A program made the translations under genes and the position numbers. From the NCBI RefSeq assembly GCF_031755915.1, contig NC_083380.1, positions 29,546,501 through 29,610,500 of the forward strand: a DNA stretch of 64,000 nucleotides, written 5' to 3'. Below, piece after piece: positions 13,121-24,571 of this stretch (the first letter of the stretch is position 1; each line of letters begins with the position of its first letter). The notes under the pieces are model-generated. The model saw only the letters and a program-made list of their open reading frames with translations, made no database searches and was not told the DNA's origin. Source of the DNA: Ziziphus jujuba. Taxonomy: Eukaryota > Streptophyta > Magnoliopsida > Rosales > Rhamnaceae.

Positions 13121-14016
13121 AGAGCAAAGAAACACAAAAATTACCTCATATGCAGCACTTATCTCTTTGAATTTCTCCTCCGCTCCAGCACCTTTGTTCA
13201 TATCTGGATGGTACTGACCCAAATAACCAAAGTTTCAGTAAAATCTAACTCAAAACTTATATATATATATATATATATAGAAATGCAATGCTATCACAAA
13301 TTTAAATGGTCTCAGCTTGAGCAATACACACATCATCAATGGCAATCTTTCTCACACATGGTAGATGTAAAGAAAATTCTTGAAAGAAAAACTCCACATT
13401 TTCCACTGCTAATCGTATACAGAATCAGAGTCACAGACATTTTAAGTAAAAATTTGTGTCAAGTCCTCAACTACATCAAGAAGTAAAAATTTGTGCCAAG
13501 TCCTCAACTACATAAAGGGACTCTTGTTTTCCAGTTTTGGCTAGAACCACTCTTCCATTCTTCAGTTTTACGACAAAACAAAAAACATTGATACGAAAAC
13601 TTCGTATTATATTCCTATTCCTCTGTTTTCCCAGCAACCAAACAAAAACAAAATGCAGCAAAAACAAACATCCCCATTACCTTACGAGCAAGCTTCCGAT
13701 AAGAGCTCTTAATCTCTTGCAACGTGGCATTCCTACCGACATTGAGAGTGGAATAGTAGTCCTTCCCTGCAGCCCTTATTGGAGAACAAGTTCGTGGAGG
13801 CTTTGAGCGGAAGAAGAGAGAAGGATTAGGGTTGAAGGTTTGGTAGTTCCGGCAGAAGAATTGGGAAGCACTGGAACTGAGACCGAAGCTGCGGATAATG
13901 GTAGACGAAGAAGGGAGGTTGAAGAAGACGAAGGAATTGGACGAAACCGCAGATATTGGAACCGGAGGGAGCTTGGGGATGGCGTAGGCACTACTTGCAG
14001 AGAAGGTACTGCGCAT
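7489..14016 (-). CDS. Plastid-type class A DnaJ (Hsp40) co-chaperone with a C-terminal hydrophobic segment
   Basis: Exons (minus): 13681-14016, 13145-13213, 12812-12907, 12505-12629, 12116-12311, 11007-11182, 10558-10687, 8890-9050, 8309-8385, 7857-7959, 7489-7699; about 559 aa. The first 83 or so residues are rich in Ser, basic and hydrophobic residues, like a plastid transit peptide. The J domain (about 85-155) carries HPD at the exon 1-2 junction. The zinc finger (about 235-300) has all four CxxCxGxG motifs ([32 protein letters not shown]), and the substrate-binding C-terminal domains follow. It would stimulate an organellar Hsp70. Exons 9-11 add a tail ([10 protein letters not shown], then [11 protein letters not shown]) ending in a hydrophobic run at about 518-537 followed by KVLRRR. 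The tail makes it longer than short plastid DnaJA proteins and close in size to longer family members such as Arabidopsis At3g17830. The acceptor of exon 10 is uncertain; an in-phase alternative starts at 7995. Confidence 0.9.
13083..13115. repeat. (AC)n microsatellite in DnaJ intron 2
   Basis: About 16 AC units lie 30 bp from the 5' splice donor of DnaJ exon 2. Confidence 0.95.
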
Positions 14017-15614
14017 GGTTTTCTCTGCAGTTTTCGCAGAAAAGAACCTACTTGATTTTGCTCTTTTTGGGCCTTCTTATAGCACTTTGAGGACAAAATA
14101 ATTTTTATTTTTATTTTTTGTAATAGAAATATTACACTAAATATTATTTTGTTGTTTGGTTTTTTTCAATTTTGTCTTAATATTTTCAGAAAACAGAAAA
14201 GCACTCTGTTATGTTTTAATTTGGTTGCAATATCAAATCTTGTATATAATTTTTTTAAAATTAATATTATTAACAATTTCTATATATTCACAGTATATAT
14301 TTCAATTAAATTTTGTTTTATCTCATTTTTTCTTTAGTTTCTTTATTTTTTTTATTTTTTGTTCTGAAAAAATAACATCCTTTCATTTTTAAACACAAAG
14401 TATAATATTAAACGGTTATTGTCGTCAATCTTTTTTCCCAAAAGCTAGACTGAACATGAAGAACCTCTTATCCAAAAGCTATTATAGCACATTTACACCT
14501 TCTTCCTTTTTTTTTTTTTTTTTTTTTTCCCCAACAACTTATTTCCAGCCTATGAGATTATTCAGAATCACCAAATATTATTATGATAATATTGGATACT
14601 TTGAATTATAAGTAAAACAAGGTTTGAAGGAAAAGTGAGAAGCTAGAATATGCTTCCCCTTTATTTCATAGGTTTTTAGTCACATTAATTTCAACATCAA
14701 ACAATCAGTTTGTATAATAATGAGTCGTGATCCTAAATTCCAGCATTCATTAACAGTCCATGACAATCATGATTAAAAATTTTAAATCATAGGGATTTCA
14801 AGAAGGATGACCGCCGTGATCCATGGTCGTTGACAAGAGCATAATGAACTTCCCTATCCAACAGAAAATGGAGGAAAATTTTACCATTACTAAAAATTCC
14901 AACAGCCAAATAGATTCCAACTTATTATTGAAAGACATCAGAGTAACTGGAAAAAACTTCCTTAAGAGTTATGTAAGTAAATGGACATTTACAATTTGGA
15001 TTGACTAAATGTCATAGAATCTGCACCTTCAGTAGCTAACATATCGGAATCAAAGTTGAAGCTTAAATAGTTGATGGCAGCAAATTGCTGGGATTATATG
15101 CACATACATGAGAATGAAGAAATCTATAACACAAGTACTCCTTGATTGTGCACTTGAGGGTGTGACACTGAACCATACAAGTTTTGTTCCTTTGGTCCAA
15201 ACCAATAGTCTCCTTCAGGCCTCCCAAACTGTTGCCCAAACCTAAGATAATGTGCCAGAACTCACGCCATAGGAAACTTGTGTTGCAAAGGTAGTTGACC
15301 TTTTGAGTTCAAGAATAACCTTCCACATTAAAGAAAGCCACCAACTCTACTCTGATCCTAAGACAATTCCAAATCTTTGATTCCCTTTTCAGTTCATTCT
15401 CGCCTTGAACAGCCATCTCAAGAGCATATAGGAGTGTATAATGCTTGGCCATTTCGGATAGAGTGAGAAATCCAACTGAATATGCCATTTAAAGACATGC
15501 AACACCCTACTTCGATCTTTCCATCAAACACCTCAGGAGCTGCCTGCCTGCATGGCAGTTGAAAATCAAAAACTGTTAAAACTTTGATTTGTCTGAACCT
15601 TGGACATACCACAA
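14017..15614. other. Intergenic: DnaJ promoter side and PORR 3' region
   Basis: 14017-14640 is AT-rich and should hold the DnaJ promoter and 5' UTR; a long T run sits at about 14510-14528. About 14650-15614 is less AT-rich and probably includes the 3' UTR of the PORR gene. No further coding exon is supported. Confidence 0.5.
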
Positions 15615-16868
15615 TTATATATTCTGGTCACCATCATCAAAGAGAACTTTATAAAACCGTTTTCTTTCTTCTGGGTCAAACAAGCCTCCTAGCTTGTCTC
15701 CCTCATCATCAGGGTCAGAAATTTCTGTGTTTTTGTCTTTGATTTTATCTGACTTATCCAAAAGCATGCCATTCTTTTTCTTCTTTTCTAAATTCAGTAA
15801 ATGGTGCCTTCTATTATATTCATGAAGTCCCTCCTGCATCAGTTCTCCAAACTTTTCCTTCACCACAACAAGCGGATCCTTATCAATCAGTTCAGATGCA
15901 TTATAACCTTCTCTCAGAAGAACGGTATAGATTTGATACTTATTTGAAACATAGAATAATCCAGGATACTTAAGGAGCAAAATATTCAATTTCTCTGGCA
16001 ATGCAAATTCTCTCCTAAAATGTCCTAGCTTCACAATTGATGCTTTCTTCCACAAAGTCAATGACAACAACTCATGGACCAATCCAACCGTCCTCTTCTC
16101 CATCTCCTTGGATCCTTCTACCAATCCTCTTGGTTCCAAGTAAGGTGAAATATAAGGAGTTGAATTAAATTCATGAAATCTCTCCCATGACTTTAGCCAA
16201 GTTGAAGGCAACAAACACGAGAAACGTGGCTCTATTCCCTGCTTGTGAGCTGATGCTTCAATGGCTGAAATTGCCAAATCAGGGTTCCAAGATACCAGCT
16301 CAATCTCCATTGAACTCCTCCTTCCGCTGTAATTGATAACCCGGAACAAATCTGAATACTTTGGAACAATTCTAATCAAATAGTCATCAGGAAAACCAAA
16401 ATTCCGCTTTAATTCATTAAGTTTCATAACATTAAGTCTCTGATGCAAGCTCATCATCAACAACTTTGCCAATCGCTGCACAAGCACCGGCTCTTGCATA
16501 TCCTTAATAGTTTCTTCCTCTTCTACCAAAACCATCATCCTTTTTGTAAGCCGGCAATAGTACTCATCATGCTGAAGATATACCTCAAAGCAACAGGGGT
16601 ACTTTTTTAGCCAATTGAGAGCACTACCTTGGAGATCAAGAGTTTTGAACTTCTTCTGAAGGTACTTAACCGAGGCTTCCCCATTAGGACACCGAAGAAT
16701 TATGTTTTTTATTTGATTATTGACTATCCAGCGGCGATTCCTGGAGAGAGCCAATTCAAGATCTGGGTCCTTCTTCATTGACCAAAGAGAAAAGCTTCTA
16801 CAAAGATGTTTACGGGAAGGCAAAATTTTACACTTAGAGTTCCAACATTCTACAACTTTCATATGCAT
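15615..16868 (-). CDS. PORR-domain (plant organelle RNA recognition) protein
   Basis: A single coding exon of 417 aa. The PORR domain starts near residue 33 with DPDLELALSRNRRW and continues through WLKKYPCCFEVY to the block around LSLTLWKKASIVKLGHFRREF. This family binds RNA and supports splicing of group II introns in mitochondria or chloroplasts (WTF1 and WTF9 are examples). The basic N-terminus (VVECWNSKCKILPSRKHL) fits an organellar targeting peptide. The tail is highly charged, with a KKKKKNG run and an acidic DPDDEGDK stretch. The open frame extends 5' of the first ATG, but the only ATGs are at 16868 and 16862, and a possible 3' splice site (GTACAG) lies just upstream. A 5' UTR intron is therefore likely. 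It faces away from the PPR gene. Which PORR orthologue this is cannot be settled here. Confidence 0.93.
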   Translation of the reverse strand: MHMKVVECWNSKCKILPSRKHLCRSFSLWSMKKDPDLELALSRNRRWIVNNQIKNIILRCPNGEASVKYLQKKFKTLDLQGSALNWLKKYPCCFEVYLQHDEYYCRLTKRMMVLVEEEETIKDMQEPVLVQRLAKLLMMSLHQRLNVMKLNELKRNFGFPDDYLIRIVPKYSDLFRVINYSGRRSSMEIELVSWNPDLAISAIEASAHKQGIEPRFSCLLPSTWLKSWERFHEFNSTPYISPYLEPRGLVEGSKEMEKRTVGLVHELLSLTLWKKASIVKLGHFRREFALPEKLNILLLKYPGLFYVSNKYQIYTVLLREGYNASELIDKDPLVVVKEKFGELMQEGLHEYNRRHHLLNLEKKKKNGMLLDKSDKIKDKNTEISDPDDEGDKLGGLFDPEERKRFYKVLFDDGDQNI

Positions 16869-18099
16869 GTTGATCTCCACTGCACTCTTCTGTACGAACA
16901 AGTATATAATTCAATATCTAGAGTCTAGACATCATAACCCTCTGGAAAGAAAACTTGATGTTTGAATGAACAATCAATTAAAGTCTTGATAAGAAATTTA
17001 TAGGACGTGTTTGATTTGTGGGAAATATGTTTGAAAATTGTCAAACTAGAAATATTTGATCTATGACAATAAAATCACAAATAGCTCTATAACAATTTGC
17101 ACTACAAATCTTTGACAAGGCAAAGTAATCACCATAAATTATAAGAAGAAGTACAATGATAAACCCAGAAAAAAAAAGAAAAAAAAAAAAAAAGAAAGAA
17201 AGAGCTACAGAACCAGAACTCCTATAAAATGATTGCACTTTGTTTAGAACTTGTTTAAAAACACTAACAACAGAAACAAAGAGACTAATAAATTTCTTTA
17301 GTATCTTTCTGCGTTGAATTATACGCTATTTTGAAAACAAATATCTTGGAAACTGAATCACAATATAATCAAACCAATGCATAAATGAAGAGACCAATAG
17401 GGACAACCAGCAATGGCGGCAACCAAATCAAATACGCAGAAACAGAGACGTAGTGAATAAATTGAAGGCGGCAAATGCAGAGAAAAACATATGGGTGCTG
17501 CTAGAAAATGAAAATCAGCTCAGAGACAGTAAATGTAAAATTAGGTACCTAATACTGATAGGGCTTTGACTAAGAATTGTAAAAACCTTAGTCAGTTTCC
17601 TGATTCGCTATACCGAGATTACTCGCCGGAATTTTCTCCTACGCTTTCTAGGCGGCCAGGGCAGATGGAATTCTCGAGGGAAGTAGAAGCCGGAGTAAGA
17701 GTGAAAAAAAAAAAAAAAAACAAAAGCACCTGCTTTTCGTCTTCTAATATAATTCACCACGTGCCTAATAAAAAGTCCAAAACAATTATCTTTTTTTTTT
17801 GTTTTTTTTTTTTTTTTTTTTTTTTGGACATGGATATTCAGTTTGCTTTCAAAGTTTCGTCCTTTTTTCGTTTCTACTAGTTATATTTACACAACTTTGC
17901 AATTACCCAAAAAAAAAAAAAAAAATTATGTTTTTCACAATTTTGCGTTTTTTCTTTGGCTGACAAATTCCAATCTTTTTGCAAGAAATTGTTTTTTCAC
18001 ATTGGTTTTCTTGGTAGAAATAGAAATGGAAGTAATCAATGCTTGCCCTATTGGCATTTGATAACACGTGAGCGGTTTTTTTTCTTGTATGTTTTTGTC
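16869..18099. promoter_or_regulatory. Divergent intergenic region between the PORR and PPR genes
   Basis: About 1.2 kb separates the two start codons. It contains poly-A/T tracts at 17169-17196, 17704-17720, 17790-17826 and 17909-17925 and a palindromic CACGTG (G-box core) at 17758-17763. The part next to PORR probably includes 5' UTR exons and an intron. Shared regulation is inference from the head-to-head arrangement. Confidence 0.5.
17758..17763. promoter_or_regulatory. G-box core CACGTG
   Basis: A perfect CACGTG palindrome lies between the divergent PORR and PPR genes. It is a known bZIP/bHLH binding core, but such a short site is easily found by chance. Confidence 0.35.
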
Positions 18100-19617
18100 A
18101 TGCTGAGATTGAATTTGAGATTGGAACTTGGAAAAAGACTTCCTTTTTTCTGCTTAGCCACTACCAAAAACACCATCTTTCTTGCTTCAATCTTGCAACC
18201 CTTTCATGTCTCCTTCTCCACCAATGACCATTCAAGAAAGTTGGTCTCTCTCTTGCTCAAAAACCCATCAAACCGCCATGCCACACAACAAATCCACTCT
18301 CACATTGTGACCACTGGTTTACTTCATCACTACTACTTCCATCATTCTGCTAGTTTGTATACGCTGGTGTTTAACACTTTGCTTAGATGTTATTCCCTTG
18401 GTCAATTCCCTCATGAAGCTTTCATACTCTACAAACAATCCCTCCACTGCCACTTTCCTTCTTCCTTTGATAGCTTCACCCACTCTTTTCTTATCCATGC
18501 CTGTGCTAACTTGAGCTCCCTGAGCGGAGGGATTCAGTTTCATGCTCTTACTTTCAAAGTGGGTTTTCATTTTCATGTCTATGTGCAAACTGCTTTGACT
18601 AATATGTATGCTGTATGTGGGTTTTTAGTTGATGCTTTATCTGTGTTTGATGAAATGCCTGAGAAGAACTCTGTTACGTGGAATGTCATGATTACCGGTT
18701 TGACCAGGTGGGGCGAGCTTGAAATTGCTCGTTTTCTTTTTGATCAGATGCCAAATCGGACAGTTGTTTCGTGGACCGGTATTATTGATGTGTACACACG
18801 TAGGAATAAGCCTGATGAAGCTGTAGCTTTGTTTCAAAGAATGGTTGTCTGTGATGGTATTCAACCTACTGAAATAACAGTTCTGGCAATATTGCCGGCC
18901 ATTTCGAATCTTGGGGCTCTTGAGATTTGCCAATCCATTCATGCTTATGGAGAGAAACGAGGGTTTAATACATCTGATATACGCATTGCGAATTCTCTTG
19001 TGGACTCATATGCAAAATGTGGGTGCATATTGAGTGCATCAAGGTTTTTCGAGGAGATATCTTCTGGAAGGAAAAATTTGGTGACTTGGTCCTCGATCAT
19101 CTCTGGGTTTGCTCTGCATGGGTTGGGAAATGAAGCAGTTCAGCATTTCCAAATGATGGAGAAAGCTGGTCTGAAGCCTAATCGAGTTACATTTTTGAGT
19201 GTTTTAAACGGTTGTAGTCATGGAGGCTTAGTTGAGGAGGGACTCAACTTCTTTGATAAGATGGTTGGCGAGTGTGAAATTGCACCTGATATCAAGCACT
19301 ATGGATGTTTAGTTGATATGTTAGGAAGGATAGGGAGATTAGAAGAAGCAGAGAAGGTGGCTTTAGGGATTCCTAATGAGATTGTTAATGTTGTGATTTG
19401 GAGGACGTTATTAGGTGCTTGTAGTTTTCACGGTAATGTAGAGATGGGGGAGAGGGTGACAAGGAAGATAATGGAGACGGAAAGAGGATATGGAGGGGAT
19501 TACGTGCTTATGTCCAACATCTTCGCGAGTGTTGGAAGGTATGAGGATGCTGAGAAGTTGAGAAGCCAGCTAGACAGGAGGAAGGCCTTTAAAGTTCCAG
19601 GCCATAGTTTGTTCTAG
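18100..19617 (+). CDS. Pentatricopeptide repeat protein, PLS class with E-type tail
   Basis: An intronless 505-aa reading frame, as usual for plant PPR genes. The frame is open upstream, but the first in-frame ATG is at 18100. It begins MLRLNLRLELGKR, a basic, leucine-rich sequence resembling a mitochondrial presequence. Repeats of about 35 residues follow, with typical motifs such as VFDEMPEKNSVTWNVMITG, DQMPNRTVVSWTGIIDVYT, NSLVDSYAKCG, LVTWSSIISGFALHG and KPNRVTFLSVLNGCSHGG. The C-terminus has the E-domain pattern (VIWRTLLGACSFHGNVEMGE, then YVLMSNIFASVGRYEDAEKL) but no DYW domain. Such proteins bind specific organelle transcripts, often for C-to-U editing with a partner supplying the deaminase. 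Length and layout resemble Arabidopsis At1g09220. The target RNA is unknown. Confidence 0.95.
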   Translation: MLRLNLRLELGKRLPFFCLATTKNTIFLASILQPFHVSFSTNDHSRKLVSLLLKNPSNRHATQQIHSHIVTTGLLHHYYFHHSASLYTLVFNTLLRCYSLGQFPHEAFILYKQSLHCHFPSSFDSFTHSFLIHACANLSSLSGGIQFHALTFKVGFHFHVYVQTALTNMYAVCGFLVDALSVFDEMPEKNSVTWNVMITGLTRWGELEIARFLFDQMPNRTVVSWTGIIDVYTRRNKPDEAVALFQRMVVCDGIQPTEITVLAILPAISNLGALEICQSIHAYGEKRGFNTSDIRIANSLVDSYAKCGCILSASRFFEEISSGRKNLVTWSSIISGFALHGLGNEAVQHFQMMEKAGLKPNRVTFLSVLNGCSHGGLVEEGLNFFDKMVGECEIAPDIKHYGCLVDMLGRIGRLEEAEKVALGIPNEIVNVVIWRTLLGACSFHGNVEMGERVTRKIMETERGYGGDYVLMSNIFASVGRYEDAEKLRSQLDRRKAFKVPGHSLF

Positions 19618-19699
19618 CTATACTCAAAGATGGGCCATATTGATACTTTATGCATGTTTTTGTGATACTTTATGCATGTTCCAGGCCATAGTTTGTTCT
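19594..19699 (+). repeat. Short direct repeat spanning the PPR stop codon
   Basis: A 22-bp sequence covering the last PPR codons (19594-19615) recurs exactly at 19678-19699. Between the two, an 18-bp unit containing ACTTTATGCATG occurs twice. It is a small local duplication in the 3' UTR with no coding effect. Confidence 0.85.
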
Positions 19700-20556
19700 C
19701 ATGAGTTTGACAATGTTCTAATATCTCATCATCTAGAAAAATATAGTTTTGATCAGTCATATTTCTAGCAAGCTGGCATCTATGCAACAATCAGAGTGGC
19801 TCATTTAATATTTTCTGGCTAGTATAAGTCAGTTGGTAGCAATAACATCTTTGCAGTTTTTAATAGACCGCTCGCATAGAAAACTGTTGGTTGTAATGGT
19901 ATATGTGCAGAGCATTAAAAATATGTGGTGTAAGGTGGGAACTGTTACAGTCTTGCTAAATAAGCAAGAATTGAAAGAAAACTAATGGCTCTCTCTCTCT
20001 TTCTCAAGATGTACTTCACCATGTAAACCTCCTTCCAAAATGACATCCTAAAAATTGTAACCTTCAATTGCTTCTCTTTGCCTTGTTGAAACTCTAGCCT
20101 CAGAACCTCACTCGAATCAAAGATTGTGTGAAACTTCATGGATATGTATATCCTAATGTTCTGGATATGCATATGAACTATTTCAGTTCATTCATTCGAA
20201 CATGACTTTAAACATTTGGTCAATCTTTTTCTCTTTTGAGTTACTTCCATTCCATGTATTCATCAGAAGTTTTGGAAATGTTAAAGTATTTGAATTACAA
20301 AAATATTGAGCCTTTGACAATTCATGTGTATTTAAACTAGCCGCATTTCATTTTGTTGTGAGATGCACATCCAGAAATACATGCAACTGATGTCAAGACA
20401 AAAAGTGAAAAGTCAGGTACAGATGTACATAAAGGTTTGCTCCTCAAAACACATCAGCAGAATAAATCCTACTAAGGGTAAGAATCATAATTTGCTGTCC
20501 CTGTTATATTTTAGCTTAATACTCAGTAACCATAATGATCTCAAGCTAGCTTATCT
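19700..20556. other. Convergent 3' regions of the PPR and CDCA7-like genes
   Basis: No coding exon is seen. The stretch probably contains the 3' UTR ends of both genes. A CT-rich run is at about 19990-20004. Confidence 0.5.
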
Positions 20557-22399
20557 TCATCTCTTGCGCATTATACTCTTTTGAAGCTGATCCATTAACA
20601 GATGCGCCACAGATTCATATCCCATCTCCTTAGCTTTTATTTGCAATCAAATCACAAGTATTTTTAGCAACAGAATGAATAACAGACCGCCAAAAAAACA
20701 AAGGGGGAGAGAGAGAGAGAGAAGAAACATCTACCTCTGTATATTGCTATCCCAGTTGGAGCCATCTTTCTCTTCTTCAGGCAGAATGAGCTAATCCCAA
20801 AAAGAAATATAAAATGACCGAAGAATCATCACTCAGTACATTTAAGCAACAATAGACAAGAGTACTAAAAGTTGTGGTTGAAGCTGATTCTCATACCTAT
20901 TACATATCCAATAAGGGTTTATTCCCTTTTCTTCTATGCAGTGAGGACACATCCAATCCTTTCTCTGTCGAACCTCCTCCAATTCTAACAAAGCATAACA
21001 ACTCAGAATGTTTTTGGGTCTTTAATTTCTGAACGTAAACTTGGTAATAATTTTGTGGGATCATCGATTGTACTTGTCTCCAAATTGGTTATTTTGATAA
21101 GAGAAAGCATTATAGAGTTAAGCTGCTTTGAATCCCTTCCATGGTTTTAGACAGGTTAACAAGCTGCAAAGTCTAGTGTTCTCTCTGATGTCAGACACAT
21201 TAGTATAGAAATGGACTTACCTTCGCCATACCTAACCTTGAGGCAACCTCGACAAAGAACACCATTGTTAGAGTGACAAACTGAACAATCCGTTTTCCCT
21301 GCTCAAAAATAGGTTCAGTAAAATTTAGAAAACACCAACTGTATATAAAGGCTAATATATCAGAATGCAGAAAACAATGACAGACGGAGCTAACCAATGC
21401 ATGGTTGATCCATATCAAAATCACCACATCTTTTGCAATCTTCCTCACCACACAATTTCTTCTGCCTGCAGTTGGGTAAATAATAATATCACTATTACAT
21501 TTGCCATCCTCCATTTCATTTTCAGGGCATCATTCATTTGTAAAAGACTTAGTAGTTATAGTGAGTTAAAAATTTCAATGAATCTGCGGCCTCCTAAGGA
21601 TATAGATTTTGACAAGCAAGAAAAAAGTAACATTGAACAGAGCTAAGGTTCGATTTTCGTACAAAAACAATAGAAAATGCTATGTTAACCCATTAATAAA
21701 AACTGATTCAAAGAAGGCAAAGATGCTTCATTGAGTGAAGAGAGTTTAAAAACCTGCAGAAATGGCAGCTAATTCCGAAAACAGGGTCATAAACACTGCC
21801 CCTGCCTTTGCTATTGCATCTCCGAGAAGACGACTCCGGCGAAGGCTGCCGAAACTCCTTACCGTTCATCTTCACCAAAGGCATATTTGCAGGCCTACTA
21901 TTCTCTTCACTTCCACCACTATGTTCACTCTCTTTACCATCTCCATAAACAACCACTTTCCCTTATTAAAAGAACCCAAAATTTAAAAATTGAAAAAAAA
22001 AAAAAATTGTTTGAGCTTTTTGTTATTCTTTGTCAGCTAAAAAGAAAAGTACAAACAGAATTAAACAAGAAAGAAAAACCTGAAATGGGGTTTTCCTTTT
22101 CATTTTCCACTTTTATTTTCCTTCCTAACCGGTCGGATCGCCGTAACTTATCAGTATTCTTAGAGATTGTTGTTCTTTCAGCTGCGATTTGCTTCAACCG
22201 GTTGGAACGGCGCAGAGTTTCGATTCCGTAGATTTTCTTGGTGTAACTTCTGAAATGGTTCTTCACCGGTTTTCGAGAAGAAGCTTCGGATCGGAGTTCC
22301 GATAGGGTTTTCTGCAATCCCAATGTTGCCAAGCGAGCCTGTAACTCCTCAAATTGGTGATCAAATTCAGAACAACAAATTCCAAATATTTTGAAACAA

Positions 22400-22440
<41 letters not shown>

Positions 22441-22507
22441 CCTGGTTCTCCAAGATTCGAGCATTTCTGAGATTCTCGTAGTCAATTTTCGCCGGAAGTC
22501 TTCCCAT
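20557..22507 (-). CDS. zf-4CXXC_R1 (CDCA7-like) nuclear zinc-finger protein
   Basis: Exons (minus): 22442-22507, 22080-22338, 21754-21961, 21395-21465, 21221-21298, 20897-20984, 20735-20790, 20557-20633; 300 aa with all phases consistent. The N-terminus (KIDYENLRNARILENQARL, then LGLQKTLSEL) is the conserved helix before the basic region of this family. Two related basic motifs follow, TLRRSNRLKQIA and KLRRSDRLGRKI. The C-terminal half is the cysteine-rich finger: CHFCRQKKLC, CKRC, CSVCHSN, CRGCLKVRYGE, DWMCPHC, then YWICNRSSFCLKK and APTGIAIYRAKEMGY. In animals CDCA7 recruits the HELLS/LSH remodeller (DDM1 in plants) to maintain DNA methylation. The usual CNCSFC signature near the end reads CNRSSFC, so one cysteine is replaced and this may be a divergent plant subclass. 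A nuclear chromatin role is family-based inference. Confidence 0.9.
22400..22440. repeat. Compound (TA)n(GA)n microsatellite at a splice donor
   Basis: TA units (22400-22420) run into GA units (22421-22440), which end at the 5' donor of exon 1 of the CDCA7-like gene. On the coding strand the intron begins GTCTCTCTCTCT. Confidence 0.93.
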
Positions 22508-23251
22508 TGTAGTTTGCTTATTCAAATTTTCGATTCAAATGGTTTATTGGGTTTGGGAGAGAGATTGTGCAGAGAATTAACGGTCTCTTTTTTAATTTCT
22601 GTGGAGAGTTAACGGTCAGGAGCTTGAGCGAGGCAAATTTTTGAAATTTTACGTCACTTCCAATTTAAGGACCTATTTGGTTTTCTTTCTGAATAAGAGC
22701 TTTTGGATTTTAAAAATTACACATCATATTTAAAAAATTAAAAAAATACAAAAATGCAATTGTTAGCTGAAAATTTATAAATAATGGTTTTTGTTAAATA
22801 TAGGCTGAGTTGGGCAACCATCTTATGTTTTTTCAAACTTAATAAAAGACTAGCAAAAGGAAAAGTGTTTTTGGAATAATTTAAAAAGATCAATTCAGAA
22901 AACAAGCTTGTTTTATTTGCATGGAATTCTCTATTTAAAGGAAGGAAAAAAAAATATAAAAAAAGTTGTTGTTTTTAGAAATTCATCTATAGTATAACTT
23001 GGCATCTTTTATTTATTTATTTTTTTTTATTTTTTATTTTTTTTTCATTTTCATGCACTCTCAAGCTTATGAGTTTATGATGAGAAGTTTATAACTTTCA
23101 ATTTTGATAAAGATTTTTAATTCCATTTTCAATGAATAAAACTAGAATTACATTAATCACATATTACTGCAGCTTAAAAAATTAAGTCTGTTTTTTGTGG
23201 TCTCAACAAATCTTTGACTTATTTTTTCCCCTCGTCAACACTAATTATTCT

Positions 23252-23282
<31 letters not shown>

Positions 23283-24571
23283 CTTCGAGCAGTTTGTTAA
23301 GTGCTTGCTTGTTGTGTTGGCTAACATCGTTCATTTTCATGCTTGATTTCTTCTTGGCAAAAGCTGATTGATACAGCTGTGGCTTCAAAAGTTTCAACCC
23401 CACAAGTTCAGTTTCTACAGCTAGCCATCACTTTCATACCTCGGTTGTTCTTAAATATCATTTTGTGCTTCCACTATTGTTCGTAAATATCTTGACTATT
23501 AATGGACTTACCCATCCAATCAATATTGTCCATTGGTTTATGGTCTCCAACTTAAGAATATGAATGATTTAACTTTTGTTTGCATCTTAAATTCTCATAG
23601 CTTTATAGACTCCTTTACAGAACTGTAATGATAAACCTTTAAAACAAATTCAACCGATTTCCATTATCTAATCAACCTAACAGCTAACACCAACTAAGCA
23701 ATGTTTGATCTTGTAATTTTTGCTTTATTATCACTGCCTTGGATTAAGAAGATTAAAATATAAAATAAAAGGTCATTGTAAACAAATTTATCTGATAGCT
23801 TTTCTTCCTTAATTTTGCAGGTTTTGGAACAATATCATACCCATTTTACCACACTTTTTCTCTACCACCTAAAGAAGAGTTTTATACTACCTCCTTGCTT
23901 CTCTCCTTCTATCCATTTTCTTCCTTTCCATTCATTTTCCCAAAGATTACCCTAGTTCATCACCAACACCATCTTCAAGTCAAAAATCTTTTAGATATCA
24001 ATGAGCTTTTTCAGATTACTTATTCACAATATGAATACCTTGTACATTTATGTAAAGCAATTTTACATCTAAACATCATATTGACCAGCAAAAACCTTTC
24101 TTAGTACCTTCCCTTCACAAATAATTTTGTATAATGTTTTTCACTAATCGGGATACCAATAAGTAATAAAATTTCTTTAATCTCTGTATACTTCATTCAT
24201 GCACAACTTTGCAAGGTGGAGTGCTACTTGCATTTCATGCAAACATAGAAAGGGGTAACAAAAAAACTCTGAGTCAATACAGAAAAGAATCATAAACAAA
24301 AATCAATTAAATAGAAAGAATGAATAGAATTTCTACATCTACAAGATCCTCTTTCTAAGCCTTCCATCTATGGTGTCTTTTTTTTTTTTCCAATCAATTT
24401 TCTGATTAGGTCAACACCTGAATGGAGGCAAGAAATGAAATTTCTCTTCAGCTTCCTCACTCCTAGATTGAGATTTTCTCACGACCCTCGAATTCTTTTG
24501 CCCCTACGTTTGATTCATCCTTATTGCAAATTAATTCCAAAAGTATGACTACGGCCATTTACCAGTTTGAG
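22508..24571. other. Intergenic between the CDCA7-like promoter and the NUDIX 3' end
   Basis: AT-rich, with a T-then-A homopolymer block at about 23250-23282. The right-hand part from roughly 24150 is less AT-rich and may be NUDIX 3' UTR. No coding exon is supported. Confidence 0.5.

Noticed and set aside
21640..21665. GGTTCGATTTT resembling a tRNA B box
   Set aside because: No A box at the right distance and no cloverleaf could be formed; it lies in an intron of the CDCA7-like gene. No tRNA gene was found in the window.
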